Below are positions 41,230 through 48,772 of a stretch of 64,000 nt of DNA, piece by piece (position 1 is the first letter of the stretch; every line of letters begins with the position of its first letter). A model generated the notes under the pieces. The model had not been told where the DNA came from, did not search any database, and worked only from the letters and a program-made list of their open reading frames with translations. The translations under genes were made by a program, and so were the position numbers. Origin of the DNA: Pseudonocardia sp. N23 (GTDB taxonomy: Bacteria; Actinomycetota; Actinomycetes; Mycobacteriales; Pseudonocardiaceae); the NCBI RefSeq assembly GCF_002583555.1, contig NZ_BEGX01000029.1:203294-267293 (forward strand). Direction: 5' to 3'.

Positions 41230-41475
41230 TCACGAACCTGGCACGGTCCCGTCCGGCGAGGGCTCGGCCCTGACCCCGCTCAAGGCGAGCCTGCCGGTCC
41301 ACCCGAACATCCAGGCGCCCGGGAACCCCGCCGCGGTAGCGGTGGCGCCCAACGCCGCGCGGCGCACGACCTCGACGCCCGTGATCTCCGGGTCGCTCGC
41401 GCCGCGGACTACGGCGTCGAGCAGCTCCGCGGTAGCGGACGACGGCGTGTGATGGACGATCATCAGCCGCGCCAT
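41230..41475 (-). pseudogene. Truncated flavodoxin-like NADPH reductase
   Basis: The first half (MARLMIVHHTPSSATAELLD, then DPEITGVEVVRRAALGAT) matches the N-terminus of actinobacterial flavodoxin-like reductases, which bind FMN through HHTPSxAT. The central flavin-binding loops are missing; the frame jumps to a short unrelated tail and stops after 81 codons. Confidence 0.6.
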
Positions 41476-41504
41476 ACCCCGGATGGTGCCACCGGCTCCG
41501 CCGA

Positions 41505-41786
41505 CTCGACCTCGGGCTGCAGGACGCGGTGAACCGGCTGGCGCCTCGCCGCCACCGTCCGCGGCGACGCCCCGGACGGGCTGCTCGACGGCCACCACGA
41601 CGACCGGCACCCCGTCGCGACACGGGTGCTCGTCAGCAACCCGGCAACCCGCGACCACGACGTCGCCGTGCGCACCATCGCGCAGCACCTGGCGCGCACC
41701 GCGTTCACCGCGATGGCCGACGTCGCCCCCACCCTCGACGCCGCCGCACCCGCGCCGCGCTCAACCTGCTGCTGCGCAACGGTTGA
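41505..41786 (+). pseudogene. Fragment of an FAD-dependent aromatic monooxygenase
   Basis: GLQDAVN, then in another frame RLAATVRGDAPDGLLDGHHDDRHPVATRVL, matches the conserved FAD-binding end of PheA/TfdB/rifampicin-type monooxygenases (DAVNLGWKLAAVLRG, then LLDSYxxERxPV). The N-terminal GxGxxG part is absent, and a frameshift splits the conserved block. The remaining 3' part (TIAQHLARTAFTAMADVAPTL) may be its C-terminal domain. Confidence 0.62.
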
Positions 41787-41816
41787 GCGGCGGCGCGATG
41801 GGTCCGCGCGGTCGGC

Positions 41817-42104
41817 TCAGCCCCAGCTGAAGTGGGTGGGGCCCGTGGGGATGCCGGGGATGGGCTCGTTGTTGCCGCCCAGGTTGATCCGCACCGCGCT
41901 GACCCAGCCCTGGCCGACGGGCGTGTCGAGCAGGACCCACCAGAAGTTGGTGTTCTCGCCCTCGGTGACCTGCTCGCCCGCACACTGGCCGATGGCGTTG
42001 TAGTCGCCCGCGTCGATCGCGCCGAGGATGTTGTCCGGGTTGCCCTTCGTGCTACCGCCCCGGCGGACGTTGGTGCCGTTCTTGAACACGGGAACTGCTG
42101 CCAC
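41817..42104 (-). CDS. SH3-like small protein, 95 aa
   Basis: A compact beta-rich protein. VFKNGTNVRRGGSTKGNPDNILGAI and NTNFWWVLLDTPVGQGWVSAVRINLGG follow the bacterial SH3 pattern (variable start, NVRxGPS-like turn, GWVxAxxI end). The GTG start has AGGGGGAG upstream at good spacing. There is no signal peptide, TM helix or attached catalytic domain, which is unusual because bacterial SH3 domains normally decorate exported cell-wall enzymes. Ligand and role unknown. Confidence 0.7.
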   Translation of the reverse strand: MAAVPVFKNGTNVRRGGSTKGNPDNILGAIDAGDYNAIGQCAGEQVTEGENTNFWWVLLDTPVGQGWVSAVRINLGGNNEPIPGIPTGPTHFSWG

Positions 42105-42209
42105 GGTCTCCCCCTGACGTCGGTGTCGAGGTCAGTCTGGACCGCGATGCGGCGCAGCGGATCGGCCGGACGGGCTGATCTCTCCACTTCGGATTCCCCG
42201 CCCCGCGGC

Positions 42210-42215
42210 TATCCT
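42210..42215 (+). promoter_or_regulatory. -10 box of the leaderless LAL regulator gene
   Basis: TATCCT ends 6 nt before the ATG at 42222; no Shine-Dalgarno is present. Confidence 0.5.
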
Positions 42216-42221
42216 CGCCCG

Positions 42222-44879
42222 ATGCCGGTGCCCGGGACGAAGGTCCGCGTCCCGGCACCGCGGCGTCGTCTCGTCCCCCGCCCGCGCCTGCTCGACGACG
42301 TCCGGCGCGGCTCGCCGCGGCTGGTCCTCGTCTCGGCCCCGGCCGGCTTCGGCAAGACCACGATGCTCACGCAGTGGCTGACCTCGGACGGGATCGACGT
42401 CGCAGCGGTCGCGTGGCTGTCGCTCGACACGTCCGACGACGACCTGCGACGGTTCCTCACCGCGGTCGTCGCCGCGCTGCGGCGCGTGGCCCCTGACCTG
42501 GGTGCGGCGACGCTCGCGCTCATGGACAGCGGCCGTCCCGCCGTGGTCGAGACGCTCGCGGCCGCGCTCGTCGACGACCTCGACCGGCTTCCCGGCGCGA
42601 CCGTGCTGGCCCTCGACGACTACCACGTCGTCGACGACCCCGGGGTGCACGAGTGCGTCGCCTACCTGCTCGACCACCTTCCGGCAGGGGTCACGCTGGC
42701 GATCGCGACCCGTGCCGACCCACCACTGCCGCTGCCCCGGCTGCGCGTCCGCGACGAGCTGGTCGAGCTGCGCGCCGCGGACCTGCGCTTCACCCCTCCG
42801 GAGGCCGCCGAGTTCCTCACCGGCGTGATGGGGCTGCCCCTCACCGACGCGCACGTCGCCGCCCTCGGCGCCCGAACCGAGGGGTGGGCGGCCGGGCTGC
42901 AGCTGGCGGCGCTGACGGTGCACGGCCAGGACGACGTCGACGGGTTCGTCGACGACTTCGCGGGCAGTCACCGGTTCGTCCTCGACTACCTCGTCGAGGA
43001 GGTGCTGCGCCGTCGGCCCGACGACGTCCGCGACTTCCTGCTGGCGACGTCGGTGCTCGCGCAGCTCACCGGCCCGCTGTGCGACGCGCTGACCGGCCGC
43101 GACGACGGCGCCGCGACCCTGGAGACCCTGGACCGCGACAACGTGTTCGTCGTGCCGCTCGATGGGCGACGCACCTGGTACCGCTACCACCACCTGTTCG
43201 GCGAGGCACTGCGCGCGCGCCTGACGGCCGGGTCGCCCGACCGGGTCCCGTCGCTGCACCGCGCCGCGGCCCGCTGGCACGCCGCCCACGGTGAGCTCAC
43301 CGACGCCGTCGGCCACGCCGTCGCCGGCGGCGACGCCGGCCTGGCAGCCGACCTGGTCGAGCTGGGCCTGCCGGAGCTGCGCCGCAACCGCGAGGACCGC
43401 ACCCTGCGCGACTGGCTGCGCGCGCTGCCCGACGAGCAGGTCCGCGCGCGGGCCCTGCTCGGCACCGCGGCGGCGTGGACGCGGCTGTCGGAGGGCGACC
43501 TCGACGGCGTCGACGACCGGCTCGACGCCGCGGAGGCGGCCCTGGCGCGGCCGGCGGCGGCCATCGACGGTGATCCCGCGCGGGTCGCCGCCCGCGCCGA
43601 CGAGCTCCGGGCCCTGCCGGCGACGGTCGCGATCTACCGGGCGTCGGTGGCGCAGGCCCGCGGCGACGTCGCCGGGACCCTCGCCCACGCCCGCAGCGCC
43701 CTCGACCTCGCCGGCCCGCACGACCACCTGGCCCGTGGGGGCGCCGCCGGGTTCCTCGGCCTGGCCGCGTGGGCCGACGGCGACATGGCGACGGCCGTCG
43801 ACACCTTCTCCGACGCCGTCCGCAGCCTCGCCGCGGCCGGGAACCTCGCCGACGAGCTGGGTGCGACCGTCGTGCTCGCCGAGATGCGGCGGGCGCGGGG
43901 CCGGCCGGTGCAGGCCCGTCACCTGCTGGAACGGGCGCTCGCCACCGCACGGGCCCACGCCACACCGTTGACGACGACCGGTGACCTGCACGTCGCGCTG
44001 GCCGATGTGCTGCGTGAGCAGGACGATCTCCCCGCCGCCGACGAGCACCTGCGGGCCGCGCGGGAGCTGGGCGAGGGCGCGTCGCTGCTGGAGAACCGGC
44101 ATCGCTGGTTCACCACGGCGGCGGGGCTGGCGCGGGCCCGCGGCGACCTCGACGACGCGTTGCGGCTGCTCGACGAGGCCGCGCCGCTGTACCTGCCGGG
44201 CTTCTTCCCGGACATACGCCCGATCGCGTCGGTGCGGGCCAGGGTGCTGATCGCGGCGGGCCGGCTCGACGAGGCACGGGAGTCGTTGCGCGAGCGCGGG
44301 ATCGCCGTCCCCGACGAGCCGTCCCACCTGGCCGAGTTCGACCAGCTCACCCTCGTGCGGCTGCGTTTGGCGGAGCACCGCGAGAACGGACACCTCGGCG
44401 ACGAGGTCACCGACATCCTCGACCGCATCGAGACCGACGCCCGTCGCGGCCACCGGGACGCGAGCATCGTGGAGGTCCGGCTGCTCCGCGCGCTCGTCCA
44501 CGAGGCCCAGGGCCGTGGGGCCGACGCCGACGCCGAGCTCGTCGCCGCCCTCGGCCTCGGCGTCCCGGCCGGGTTCGCGCGGCTGTTCCTCGACGAGGGC
44601 CCACCGCTGGCCGGCCTGCTCGACCGTGCCGCCGCCCAGTCGGAGCACGCTGCACACCTGTTGCCGCACACGACATCTCAGGTCGTCGACGTGCTCAGCG
44701 CCCGCGAGCGCGACGTGCTGCGGCTGCTCGCCACCGACCTCACCGGCCCCGAGATCGCGCGGAGCCTGTACGTCACCGTCAACACGCTGCGCACCCACAC
44801 CAAGAGCATCTTCACCAAGCTCGACGTGAACACCCGCAGGGCCGCGGTCCGGCGCGCGGGCGAACGCGGCCTGCTCTGA
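42222..44879 (+). CDS. Large ATP-binding LuxR-family (LAL/MalT-like) transcriptional activator
   Basis: An 885-aa regulator. The N-terminal NTPase has a Walker A SAPAGFGKTTML (Lys45), Walker B VLALDDYHVV and a sensor RADPPLPLPRLR. A winged-helix segment and about 400 residues of tetratricopeptide-like helices follow. The C-terminal LuxR HTH reads SARERDVLRLLATDLTGPEIARSLYVTVNTLRTHTKSIFTKL. MalT-type proteins bind ATP and an inducer, oligomerise and activate transcription at direct repeats. The three-gene membrane/DUF899 operon immediately downstream, whose promoter has a repeated GCGCTCAC, is the probable target. Confidence 0.94.
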   Translation: MPVPGTKVRVPAPRRRLVPRPRLLDDVRRGSPRLVLVSAPAGFGKTTMLTQWLTSDGIDVAAVAWLSLDTSDDDLRRFLTAVVAALRRVAPDLGAATLALMDSGRPAVVETLAAALVDDLDRLPGATVLALDDYHVVDDPGVHECVAYLLDHLPAGVTLAIATRADPPLPLPRLRVRDELVELRAADLRFTPPEAAEFLTGVMGLPLTDAHVAALGARTEGWAAGLQLAALTVHGQDDVDGFVDDFAGSHRFVLDYLVEEVLRRRPDDVRDFLLATSVLAQLTGPLCDALTGRDDGAATLETLDRDNVFVVPLDGRRTWYRYHHLFGEALRARLTAGSPDRVPSLHRAAARWHAAHGELTDAVGHAVAGGDAGLAADLVELGLPELRRNREDRTLRDWLRALPDEQVRARALLGTAAAWTRLSEGDLDGVDDRLDAAEAALARPAAAIDGDPARVAARADELRALPATVAIYRASVAQARGDVAGTLAHARSALDLAGPHDHLARGGAAGFLGLAAWADGDMATAVDTFSDAVRSLAAAGNLADELGATVVLAEMRRARGRPVQARHLLERALATARAHATPLTTTGDLHVALADVLREQDDLPAADEHLRAARELGEGASLLENRHRWFTTAAGLARARGDLDDALRLLDEAAPLYLPGFFPDIRPIASVRARVLIAAGRLDEARESLRERGIAVPDEPSHLAEFDQLTLVRLRLAEHRENGHLGDEVTDILDRIETDARRGHRDASIVEVRLLRALVHEAQGRGADADAELVAALGLGVPAGFARLFLDEGPPLAGLLDRAAAQSEHAAHLLPHTTSQVVDVLSARERDVLRLLATDLTGPEIARSLYVTVNTLRTHTKSIFTKLDVNTRRAAVRRAGERGLL

Positions 44880-44891
44880 CGCTCGCCGGGC

Positions 44892-44922
44892 GCGCTCACA
44901 TCGTCGTGTGATGTGCGCTCAC
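44892..44922 (+). promoter_or_regulatory. Direct repeat GCGCTCAC upstream of the DUF899 operon
   Basis: GCGCTCAC occurs at 44892-44899 and 44915-44922, 23 bp apart (about two helical turns), with TCACA-N6-TGTGA (44896-44911) between. It ends 13 bp before the -10 box, so it is a candidate site for the LAL activator. Confidence 0.45.
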
Positions 44923-44934
44923 CACATCGGTTCC

Positions 44935-44940
44935 TAGCGT
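44935..44940 (+). promoter_or_regulatory. Candidate -10 of the DUF899 operon
   Basis: TAGCGT lies 31 bp before the ATG at 44971, leaving a short leader with the GAGGAG ribosome-binding site. Confidence 0.4.
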
Positions 44941-44970
44941 CAGCGCCACACCGCAACCCGAGGAGCCGAC

Positions 44971-45636
44971 ATGACCGTCACCGCCATCGCCCTCACCCGG
45001 GCCGCGGGCCTCGCCGCCGCGGCGTCGGGCCTGCTGTTCGGGTTCGTGCAGTTCATCCACCCCGTCGAGACCGTCGCTGCCGTGGGCACGACCGCATGGG
45101 CCGTCGTCCACCACCTGACGCTGCTCATGGCGGTCCTCGGCCTCGCCGGTATGACGGGCGTCTACCTGCGGCAGGTGCGACAGGCCGGCGTCACCGGCCT
45201 CGTCGGGTACCTGGCGTTCAGCGGCTTCTACCTGGTGACGATCGCCTACACGTTCGTCGAGGCGTTCGTGCTGCCCGAGCTGGCCGCGGACGCGCCCCGG
45301 ATCGTCGACGAGATCCTGGCCATCCCGCTCGGCGGCGACACCGGTGGCCTCGGTGCGGTCGCCGCGCTCGGCACGGTCTCGTTCGCGCTCTACCTGGGCG
45401 GCGGTGTCCTGCTCGGCATCGCGCTGTTCCGGGCGCGGGTCCTGGCCCGCTGGGCGTCACTGCTGCTGGCGGTCGCGCCCGTCCTCACGCTGGCGGGCTC
45501 GTTCGTCCCGCACTCGGTGATCCGGCTCGCCGCCGTCCCCATGGGCGTCGCGCTGATCGGCCTCGGAGTCTCGTTGTGGCACAACGCCGGCCGGACCGTT
45601 GCGGCGGTGCCGACCGACGCGGTTCTCGCGCGATGA
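44971..45636 (+). CDS. Uncharacterised six-helix membrane protein
   Basis: A 221-aa polytopic membrane protein with about six hydrophobic helices and few charged residues. HPVETVAAVGTTAWAVVHHLTLLMAVLG contains a pair of membrane histidines that could be functional. I do not recognise a named family. GAGGAG lies 5 nt before the ATG. Its stop overlaps the start of the DUF2306 gene (ATGA), and it is the first gene of the operon beside the LAL activator. Confidence 0.78.
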   Translation: MTVTAIALTRAAGLAAAASGLLFGFVQFIHPVETVAAVGTTAWAVVHHLTLLMAVLGLAGMTGVYLRQVRQAGVTGLVGYLAFSGFYLVTIAYTFVEAFVLPELAADAPRIVDEILAIPLGGDTGGLGAVAALGTVSFALYLGGGVLLGIALFRARVLARWASLLLAVAPVLTLAGSFVPHSVIRLAAVPMGVALIGLGVSLWHNAGRTVAAVPTDAVLAR

Positions 45637-46268
45637 CCAGCCCCACCCGGGCATGGCCGGCACCCGCCGCGCTGGTGGCGCTCGGCACGATCCCGCTGGT
45701 CGCGGGCGGGCTGCGACTGCTGCAGCTCGCCGGCGGGCCCGCAGTCGTCGCCGCCGACCCCCGCTTCGACGCGGGTCCCCTGCCCGTCGTGGCGCACATC
45801 GTCGGCGCAGCGGTGTTCGTCCTCGCCGGCGCCGCGCAGTTCGTCCCCGCGCTGCGCCGCCGCGGATGGCACCGGCGTGCGGGCCGGGTCGTGGTCCTCG
45901 CGGGGCTGGTCGTCGCCGCGTCGGCGCTGTGGCTGACGCTGTTCACCCCCGCGAAGGCCGGCACCGGCGACATCCTGTTCGTGCTGCGGCTCGCCCTCGG
46001 CTCGGCGCAGGCCGCGACGCTCGTGCTCGGGGTCGCCGCCGCCCACCGCCGCGACCTCGCCGCGCACGGGGCATGGATGATCCGCGCCTACGCGATCGCG
46101 CTGGCCGCGGGGACCCAGACGGTGACGATCGGTGTCGGGTACGCGCTGTTCGGTACCGGGGTGCTCGTCACCGACCTCGCCAACGGCGCCGGCTGGGTGC
46201 TGAACCTGGCCGTCGCGGAGTGGATCGTCCGCCGACGCGGCGTCACCCCCGCAGGGGCGCGGAGGTGA
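45633..46268 (+). CDS. DUF2306 membrane protein
   Basis: A 211-aa protein with about seven helices. PVVAHIVGAAVFVLAGAAQF, then HRRAGRVVVLAGL and GAWMIRAYAIALAAG, are the DUF2306 signature, with conserved His/Arg/Trp residues reminiscent of heme-binding membrane proteins such as cytochrome b561. Function unknown. It is coupled to the preceding membrane-protein gene (ATGA) and to the DUF899 gene (GTGA). Confidence 0.87.
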   Translation: MTSPTRAWPAPAALVALGTIPLVAGGLRLLQLAGGPAVVAADPRFDAGPLPVVAHIVGAAVFVLAGAAQFVPALRRRGWHRRAGRVVVLAGLVVAASALWLTLFTPAKAGTGDILFVLRLALGSAQAATLVLGVAAAHRRDLAAHGAWMIRAYAIALAAGTQTVTIGVGYALFGTGVLVTDLANGAGWVLNLAVAEWIVRRRGVTPAGARR

Positions 46269-47188
46269 GCGCCGTCTACGAGCTCCGGCTCCGCGGCCAC
46301 CTCGACGACCACTGGTCGCCCCGGCTCGACGGGCTCGCGCTGCTCCGCCACCCCGACGGCACCTCCACCCTGACCGGCGCGCTGGCCGACCAGGCGCGGC
46401 TGCACGGGGTGCTCGCCGCGGTCCGCGACATCGGGGCGCCGCTGCTGTCCCTGCGGATCGTGGACCACGTCGATACCGTCGAGTCCCGCGCCGAGCCGAA
46501 GGAGTCCGCGAGCATGGCCGAGCCACCCGTCGTCGACGTCGAGACCTGGCGCCGTGAGCTCGCCGATCTGCGGGCCCGGGAGAAGGCCGCCACGAAGGAG
46601 CTCGATGCCATCGCGGCGCAGCGTCGCCGGCTCCCGATGGTGCGGATGCCCGAGTACACCCTCGTCGGCGCGGACGGCCCGGTCCGGCTCGTCGACGTCT
46701 TCGCCGGGCGCTCGCAGCTCATCGTCTACAACCACATGTGGGAGCCCGGCGCCGAGTGGCAGTGCGGCGGCTGCACCAGCTTCACCTCGTCGTTCACCCG
46801 GCTCGGCTTCCTCGACAACTACGACGCCCGCTTCGTCGTCGTCACCCAGGGCCCCATCGACGACGCACTGGCCTACGCGCAGCGCGTCGGCAACACGATG
46901 GACTGGTACTCGACGGCCGACAGCACGTTCGGCTCCGACGTCGACGCCCCACCCGGCGGGGGCTTCGCGATCAACATCTTCCTGCGTCACGGCGACGACG
47001 TCCACCGGACCTGGTACACCAGCGGCCGCGGCGTCGAGCAGCTGACGTACACGTTCACGCTGGCCGACGTCCTGCCCTTCGGCCGCCAGGAGGAGTGGCA
47101 GGACTCCCCCGACGGCCGGCCGCAGTCGCCCGCCTACAGCGGCTGGCTCGACTCCCCCGACATCGCGCGGCTCTACGGGCGGGGCTGA
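46265..47188 (+). CDS. DUF899 protein with an N-terminal small domain
   Basis: A 307-aa product if translated from GTG 46265, which overlaps the previous stop. Residues 1-70 (YELRLRGHLDDHWSPRLDGLALLRHPDGTSTLTG) form a compact domain often encoded separately next to LAL regulators. Residues from 84 on are a thioredoxin-fold DUF899 domain with YNHMWEPGAEWQCGGCTSFTSSF, including the CxxC-like pair. An internal ATG at 46514, with AAGGAG 9 nt before it, sits exactly at the DUF899 start, so a second, shorter product is likely. DUF899 proteins are proposed redox enzymes of unknown substrate. Confidence 0.88.
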   Translation: MSAVYELRLRGHLDDHWSPRLDGLALLRHPDGTSTLTGALADQARLHGVLAAVRDIGAPLLSLRIVDHVDTVESRAEPKESASMAEPPVVDVETWRRELADLRAREKAATKELDAIAAQRRRLPMVRMPEYTLVGADGPVRLVDVFAGRSQLIVYNHMWEPGAEWQCGGCTSFTSSFTRLGFLDNYDARFVVVTQGPIDDALAYAQRVGNTMDWYSTADSTFGSDVDAPPGGGFAINIFLRHGDDVHRTWYTSGRGVEQLTYTFTLADVLPFGRQEEWQDSPDGRPQSPAYSGWLDSPDIARLYGRG

Positions 47189-47344
47189 CCCGGGCACCGC
47201 GCGGTCCGCACACACCGGGCGCGGGCGTGTCCGCGAACCATGCCGGTTCGGCTGTACCCGCAGAGCAGAATCGGCATCTGGTGTGGCCCGGGTCATGGCG
47301 CATGAGCAGCGCAGCGAGCTCGGCGCGCCCGTCGGCGGCCAGGA

Positions 47345-47428
47345 CTGCGACCGACCCTCGCCGGCACCACCCTGGAGTGGCACGACTTCTTCCTCTACGG
47401 CACCGCCGCGGCCCTGATTCTCGACGAG
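47345..47428 (+). pseudogene. N-terminal fragment of an MHS-type MFS transporter
   Basis: LAGTTLEWHDFFLYGTAAALIL is the unmistakable first-helix motif of metabolite:H+ symporters. It is preceded by a frameshift and followed by unrelated sequence, so only about 25 codons survive. Confidence 0.6.
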
Positions 47429-47530
47429 CAGGCTGCTCGCGGCGGCCGAGGCCGTCGAACACCGCCTGGGGCAGCAGTGCCGGGTTGCGCAGCGACGCGA
47501 GCTCGACGACGCGCACCCCGTCGGCGAACC
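47428..47530 (-). pseudogene. Fragment of an AfsR/LuxR-type regulator ATPase
   Basis: On the minus strand, PGFADGVRVVELASLRNPALLPQ, then FDGLGRREQP, matches the block after the Walker A motif of SARP/LuxR ATPases (VELAPLRDPALVPxAVAxALGLREQP). Nothing else of the gene remains. Confidence 0.5.
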
Positions 47531-47638
47531 CCGGCGCAGCTCCCGGAGCTCGCCCGGCGGCCGACGAACTCGGGCACGTCCCGCCGACGACCGGCGCGGC
47601 GTGGAGCCGGTGGATCTCGCTCCGCCCGCCGGCGGTGG

Positions 47639-47887
47639 TCAGCTCTCGACGGCGGCGCGGCGGGTGGTGAAGCGCTGCTGCACGCTCTGCTTGGACGTGC
47701 CGTAGACCTCGCCTATGTCGATCCAGCGCAGCCCGGCGGCGCGTGCGTCGTCGACGACCTCGCGCTCGACCTGCTCGGCCAGCTGCCGGAGCGTCCGCGC
47801 CGCAGCGAGCCGGACGAGATCGTCGCTGGAGCTCTCCAGCTCGTCGACAGCCTCCCTGACGTGCGCGAACACCTTCTTCTTGGTCAA
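47639..47887 (-). CDS. Small helix-turn-helix protein
   Basis: An 82-aa helical protein ending in an HTH-like segment, RWIDIGEVYGTSKQSVQQRFTTRR, of the kind found in short actinobacterial DNA-binding proteins. The likely start is TTG 47887, giving MTKKKVFAHVREAVDELE and preceded by AGAGGG. It diverges from a 95-aa unknown gene, and five TTGAC/GTCAA boxes lie at its 5' end, a probable autoregulatory region. Confidence 0.72.
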   Translation of the reverse strand: MTKKKVFAHVREAVDELESSSDDLVRLAAARTLRQLAEQVEREVVDDARAAGLRWIDIGEVYGTSKQSVQQRFTTRRAAVES

Positions 47888-47935
47888 ACCGGTCAACCCT
47901 CTCTTGACTGCGCCACGGTCAATGCTACCTTGACG
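47882..47935. promoter_or_regulatory. Promoter with five TTGAC/GTCAA boxes
   Basis: GGTCAA at 47882, 47891 and 47918, and TTGACN at 47904 and 47930. TTGACT (47904-47909) and TACCTT (47926-47931) with a 16-bp spacer also form a consensus-like rightward promoter. The clustering suggests cooperative binding by the adjacent small HTH protein. Confidence 0.5.
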
Positions 47936-47984
47936 AAGATGACCAAGGGATGACATCCGGCCGGACCGCAAGGAGGTGTCGATC

Positions 47985-48272
47985 ATGCTTGCCGACACTC
48001 ACACCCCCGCGACCGGCGCGCTGCGCTGGGCCGCGCACGCCGTCGACAACGCCATCGGCGCCCTCCGCGCCGAACCCGGGTCGGTCGCCGTCGCCGATGC
48101 GCTCCGCCGGGCGGACACCGCGGTCGCCGCGCTCCCTGCCGGTCTCGTCTCCACGATCCTCAACCGCCTGCTCGACACGGCCTGGGACTGTCACCGGGCC
48201 GGGGCCGACTCCTCGGCCCGGCTCGTCGCACAACGCGGTGCGGCGGCGCGCGCGATGCGCCTCGCGAGCTGA
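47985..48272 (+). CDS. Hypothetical protein, 95 aa
   Basis: A helical cytosolic protein with TGALRWAAHAVDNAIGALRAE and ADALRRADTAVAALPAGLVSTILN. AAGGAGG lies 8 nt before the ATG at 47985, and a consensus-like promoter precedes it. I do not recognise the family. Its divergent neighbour is the small HTH protein, which probably regulates it. Confidence 0.68.
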   Translation: MLADTHTPATGALRWAAHAVDNAIGALRAEPGSVAVADALRRADTAVAALPAGLVSTILNRLLDTAWDCHRAGADSSARLVAQRGAAARAMRLAS

Positions 48273-48303
48273 CACCCCACGGTGATCGGCCGCGGCGCGG
48301 TGG

Positions 48304-48702
48304 TCAGCGCCGCACCCGCCAGGTGCAACGCTGTGCCGGGTACGCCGCGAACGGCGTCGGCCGACCGTAGCCGGCTCGTCGACCGGGCGGGTGCCGCAGA
48401 AGTTCCGCGATCTCCGGCGGGTCCGTATTCAGCGGACCACGGTCCGTATTGCGACCGACCGCGCCAATCCTGCGCAAGAACTTCTCGGCCACTGGAGCGA
48501 GGTGCACCTCGTCGGTCGGCTGGTCGTCGATGTGGAAGATCGCGTTCTGGGGGCACGAGGGCTCGCATGCACCGCAGTCGATGCACTCGTCCGGATTGAC
48601 GTACGTCATGCGTCCACCCAGGTAGATGCAGTCCACCGGGCACTGGTGCAGGCAGCTGCGATCCAGGCTGTCGAGACAGGCCGTCGTGACGACGAACGGC
48701 AT
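48304..48702 (-). CDS. 7Fe-type ferredoxin (FdxA-like) with C-terminal extension
   Basis: A 132-aa electron carrier. Cysteines 9, 17 and 50 match the [3Fe-4S] ligands and cysteines 21, 40, 43 and 46 the [4Fe-4S] ligands of Azotobacter FdI, with an extra Cys25 also conserved. The motif reads CIDCGACEPSCP. After residue 75 a roughly 55-residue Pro/Arg-rich tail with no Fe-S motif follows. It could donate electrons to Rieske or P450 enzymes. It diverges from an XRE-cupin regulator over 64 bp. Confidence 0.9.
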   Translation of the reverse strand: MPFVVTTACLDSLDRSCLHQCPVDCIYLGGRMTYVNPDECIDCGACEPSCPQNAIFHIDDQPTDEVHLAPVAEKFLRRIGAVGRNTDRGPLNTDPPEIAELLRHPPGRRAGYGRPTPFAAYPAQRCTWRVRR

Positions 48703-48755
48703 TCTGTGTGTCTCCTCGGAGTGCAGGTCGCGCCGACCAGAGGGCCGGCCGTGAT

Positions 48756-48772
48756 ATTCACAGCGTGTGAAT
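48756..48772. promoter_or_regulatory. Operator over the XRE-cupin start
   Basis: ATTCACA-GCG-TGTGAAT, a perfect 7-bp inverted repeat that includes the GTG start codon at 48767 and lies 53 bp from the ferredoxin start; it is likely bound by the regulator itself. Confidence 0.6.

Noticed and set aside
44896..44911. TCACA-N6-TGTGA as a CRP site
   Set aside because: The half-sites are in the reverse order of the canonical TGTGA-N6-TCACA, so it is listed only as part of a putative LAL region.
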